Origin: an uncultured bacterium
GTDB lineage: Bacteria > Cyanobacteriota > Vampirovibrionia > Gastranaerophilales > Gastranaerophilaceae
NCBI GenBank assembly: GCA_902803265.1
Contig: CADCPD010000128.1
Span: 1 to 6,046, forward strand
DNA: 6,046 bases
Direction: 5' to 3'
Positions 5,220 to 6,046 of the stretch are shown one piece after another (position 1 is the stretch's first letter; each line of letters starts with the position of its first letter). A program made the translations under genes and the position numbers. Under the pieces are notes generated by a model. It had not been told where the DNA came from, did no database searches, and saw nothing but the letters and a program-made list of their open reading frames with translations.

Positions 5220-5282
5220 GTAGATTAAAATTTATTCTTTTTTCGTGATAAAATTAGAGTACAGATAGTTGAAAGGTAGAAT

Positions 5283-6046
5283 ATGAAAGAATTATATTAT
5301 CCTCAGGAAATTGAAAAGAAATGGCAAAAAAAATGGGCAGACGAAAAAGTTTTTAAAACTTATGACAATAGTGAAAAGCCTAAATATTATGCGTTATCTA
5401 TGTTCCCGTATCCAAGCGGAAAATTGCATATGGGACATGTCAGAAACTATACAATAACAGACGTTATTGCAAGATTCAAGAAAATGAAAGGTTATAATGT
5501 TTTACATCCAATCGGATGGGACAGTTTTGGTCTTCCTGCAGAAAATGCCGCTATGCAGCATGGTGCAAATCCTGCAACTTGGACTGATGAAAATATTGCA
5601 TATATGACAAAGCAATTGAATATGCTTGGTATTTCTTATGACTGGGACAGAGAAGTTACAACCTGCAAACCGGATTATTATAAATGGACTCAATGGTTAT
5701 TTTTGCAGTTATATAAAAAAGGTTTGGCTTATAAAAAAGAAGCCGCAGTAAACTGGTGTGATAAATGCGGAACAGTTTTAGCCAATGAACAAGTTATTGA
5801 CGGCAAATGCTGGAGATGTGACAGTGTTGTTGAAAAGAAATATTTATCTCAATGGTTCTTAAAAATAACTGATTATGCGGAACAACTTCTTCAAGACTTA
5901 GATAAACTTGAAGGTTGGGGCGACAATGTTAAAACTATGCAGGCTAACTGGATAGGTAAATCAACAGGTGCTATTTTTAGATTTAAAGTAGTTGATGCAC
6001 CAAGCGGTGAAGAAATTGATGTTCCTGTTTATACAACAAGACCTGA
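5283..6046 (+). CDS. leuS: Leucyl-tRNA synthetase, N-terminal part (cut by window end)
   Basis: LeuRS charges tRNA-Leu with leucine using ATP and edits mischarged tRNA. The first 254 codons are present, and the window ends two bases into the next. The class I signature is HMGH (49-52) within PYPSGKLHMGHVRNY, followed by the conserved HPIGWDSFGLPAENAA (75-90). A zinc-binding insert shows CDKCG (159-163) and CWRC (176-179). SQWFLKITDYAEQLL (189-203) and NWIGKSTGA (222-230) are typical bacterial LeuRS blocks. TTRP at the end (251-254) is the threonine-rich entry motif of the CP1 editing domain. Full-length bacterial LeuRS has roughly 800-880 residues, so most of it lies outside. AAAGG (5272-5276) lies 6 bases before the ATG. 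No T-box leader is visible. Identification is secure. Confidence 0.97.
   Translation, partial: MKELYYPQEIEKKWQKKWADEKVFKTYDNSEKPKYYALSMFPYPSGKLHMGHVRNYTITDVIARFKKMKGYNVLHPIGWDSFGLPAENAAMQHGANPATWTDENIAYMTKQLNMLGISYDWDREVTTCKPDYYKWTQWLFLQLYKKGLAYKKEAAVNWCDKCGTVLANEQVIDGKCWRCDSVVEKKYLSQWFLKITDYAEQLLQDLDKLEGWGDNVKTMQANWIGKSTGAIFRFKVVDAPSGEEIDVPVYTTRP

Noticed and set aside
5101..5282. T-box or other amino-acid-responsive leader for leuS
   Set aside because: No T-box core sequence (AGGGTGGNACCGCG type) or terminator hairpin is present, and the likely transcription start leaves only about 20-57 bases of leader.
5502..5693. Minus-strand open frame opposite leuS
   Set aside because: Antisense to conserved LeuRS motifs; no independent support.

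Overview
The window is an AT-rich bacterial chromosome segment. It carries the 3' part of the ribosomal-protein 'alpha operon' in one uninterrupted plus-strand run: rpsK (S11), rpsD (S4), rpoA (RNA polymerase alpha), rplQ (L17), truA (tRNA pseudouridine synthase), rplM (L13) and rpsI (S9). The run ends at a clear intrinsic terminator. After it come one or two small unrecognised genes on the minus strand, a gene-poor stretch with a GC-richer, strongly self-complementary island, and the first 254 codons of leuS (leucyl-tRNA synthetase), cut by the window edge.

The sequence fits a gut Vampirovibrionia/Melainabacteria (Gastranaerophilales-like) genome. This is an inference from remembered families, not a search. 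L17 begins with a Lys-rich stretch and the block DQRDALLRALATEL, and S4 has no zinc cysteines and carries SEYALHLNEKQKIRLTYLLS; both resemble cyanobacterial forms. The order rplQ-truA-rplM-rpsI also occurs in cyanobacteria, whereas rpsD between rpsK and rpoA recalls Clostridia. AT-rich codon use and TAA/TAG stops fit a low-GC gut lineage.

Layout: 1-14, ribosome binding site of rpsK (rpsM presumably lies just outside). 15-4171, seven co-directional genes; rplQ/truA and rplM/rpsI each overlap by one base (TAATG), which suggests translational coupling. 4172-4308, convergent junction with a hairpin terminator for each direction. 4309-4617, a 102-residue Gln/Asn-rich hypothetical protein on the minus strand. 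4688-4807, a possible 39-residue protein on the minus strand. 4808-5282, no convincing gene: very AT-rich flanks (about 10-12% GC in the 80 bases sampled on each side) surround an island at 4917-5100 (about 39% GC) that can fold into a short hairpin plus a 138-base imperfect hairpin. 5283 to the end, leuS behind its own promoter.

Functionally the plus-strand run is translation and transcription machinery: small- and large-subunit proteins, the polymerase assembly subunit and a tRNA modification enzyme. leuS is a separate aminoacylation unit. The parts not explained by standard annotation are the structured island, its repeats, the small minus-strand genes and an insertion of roughly 18-25 residues in L17.
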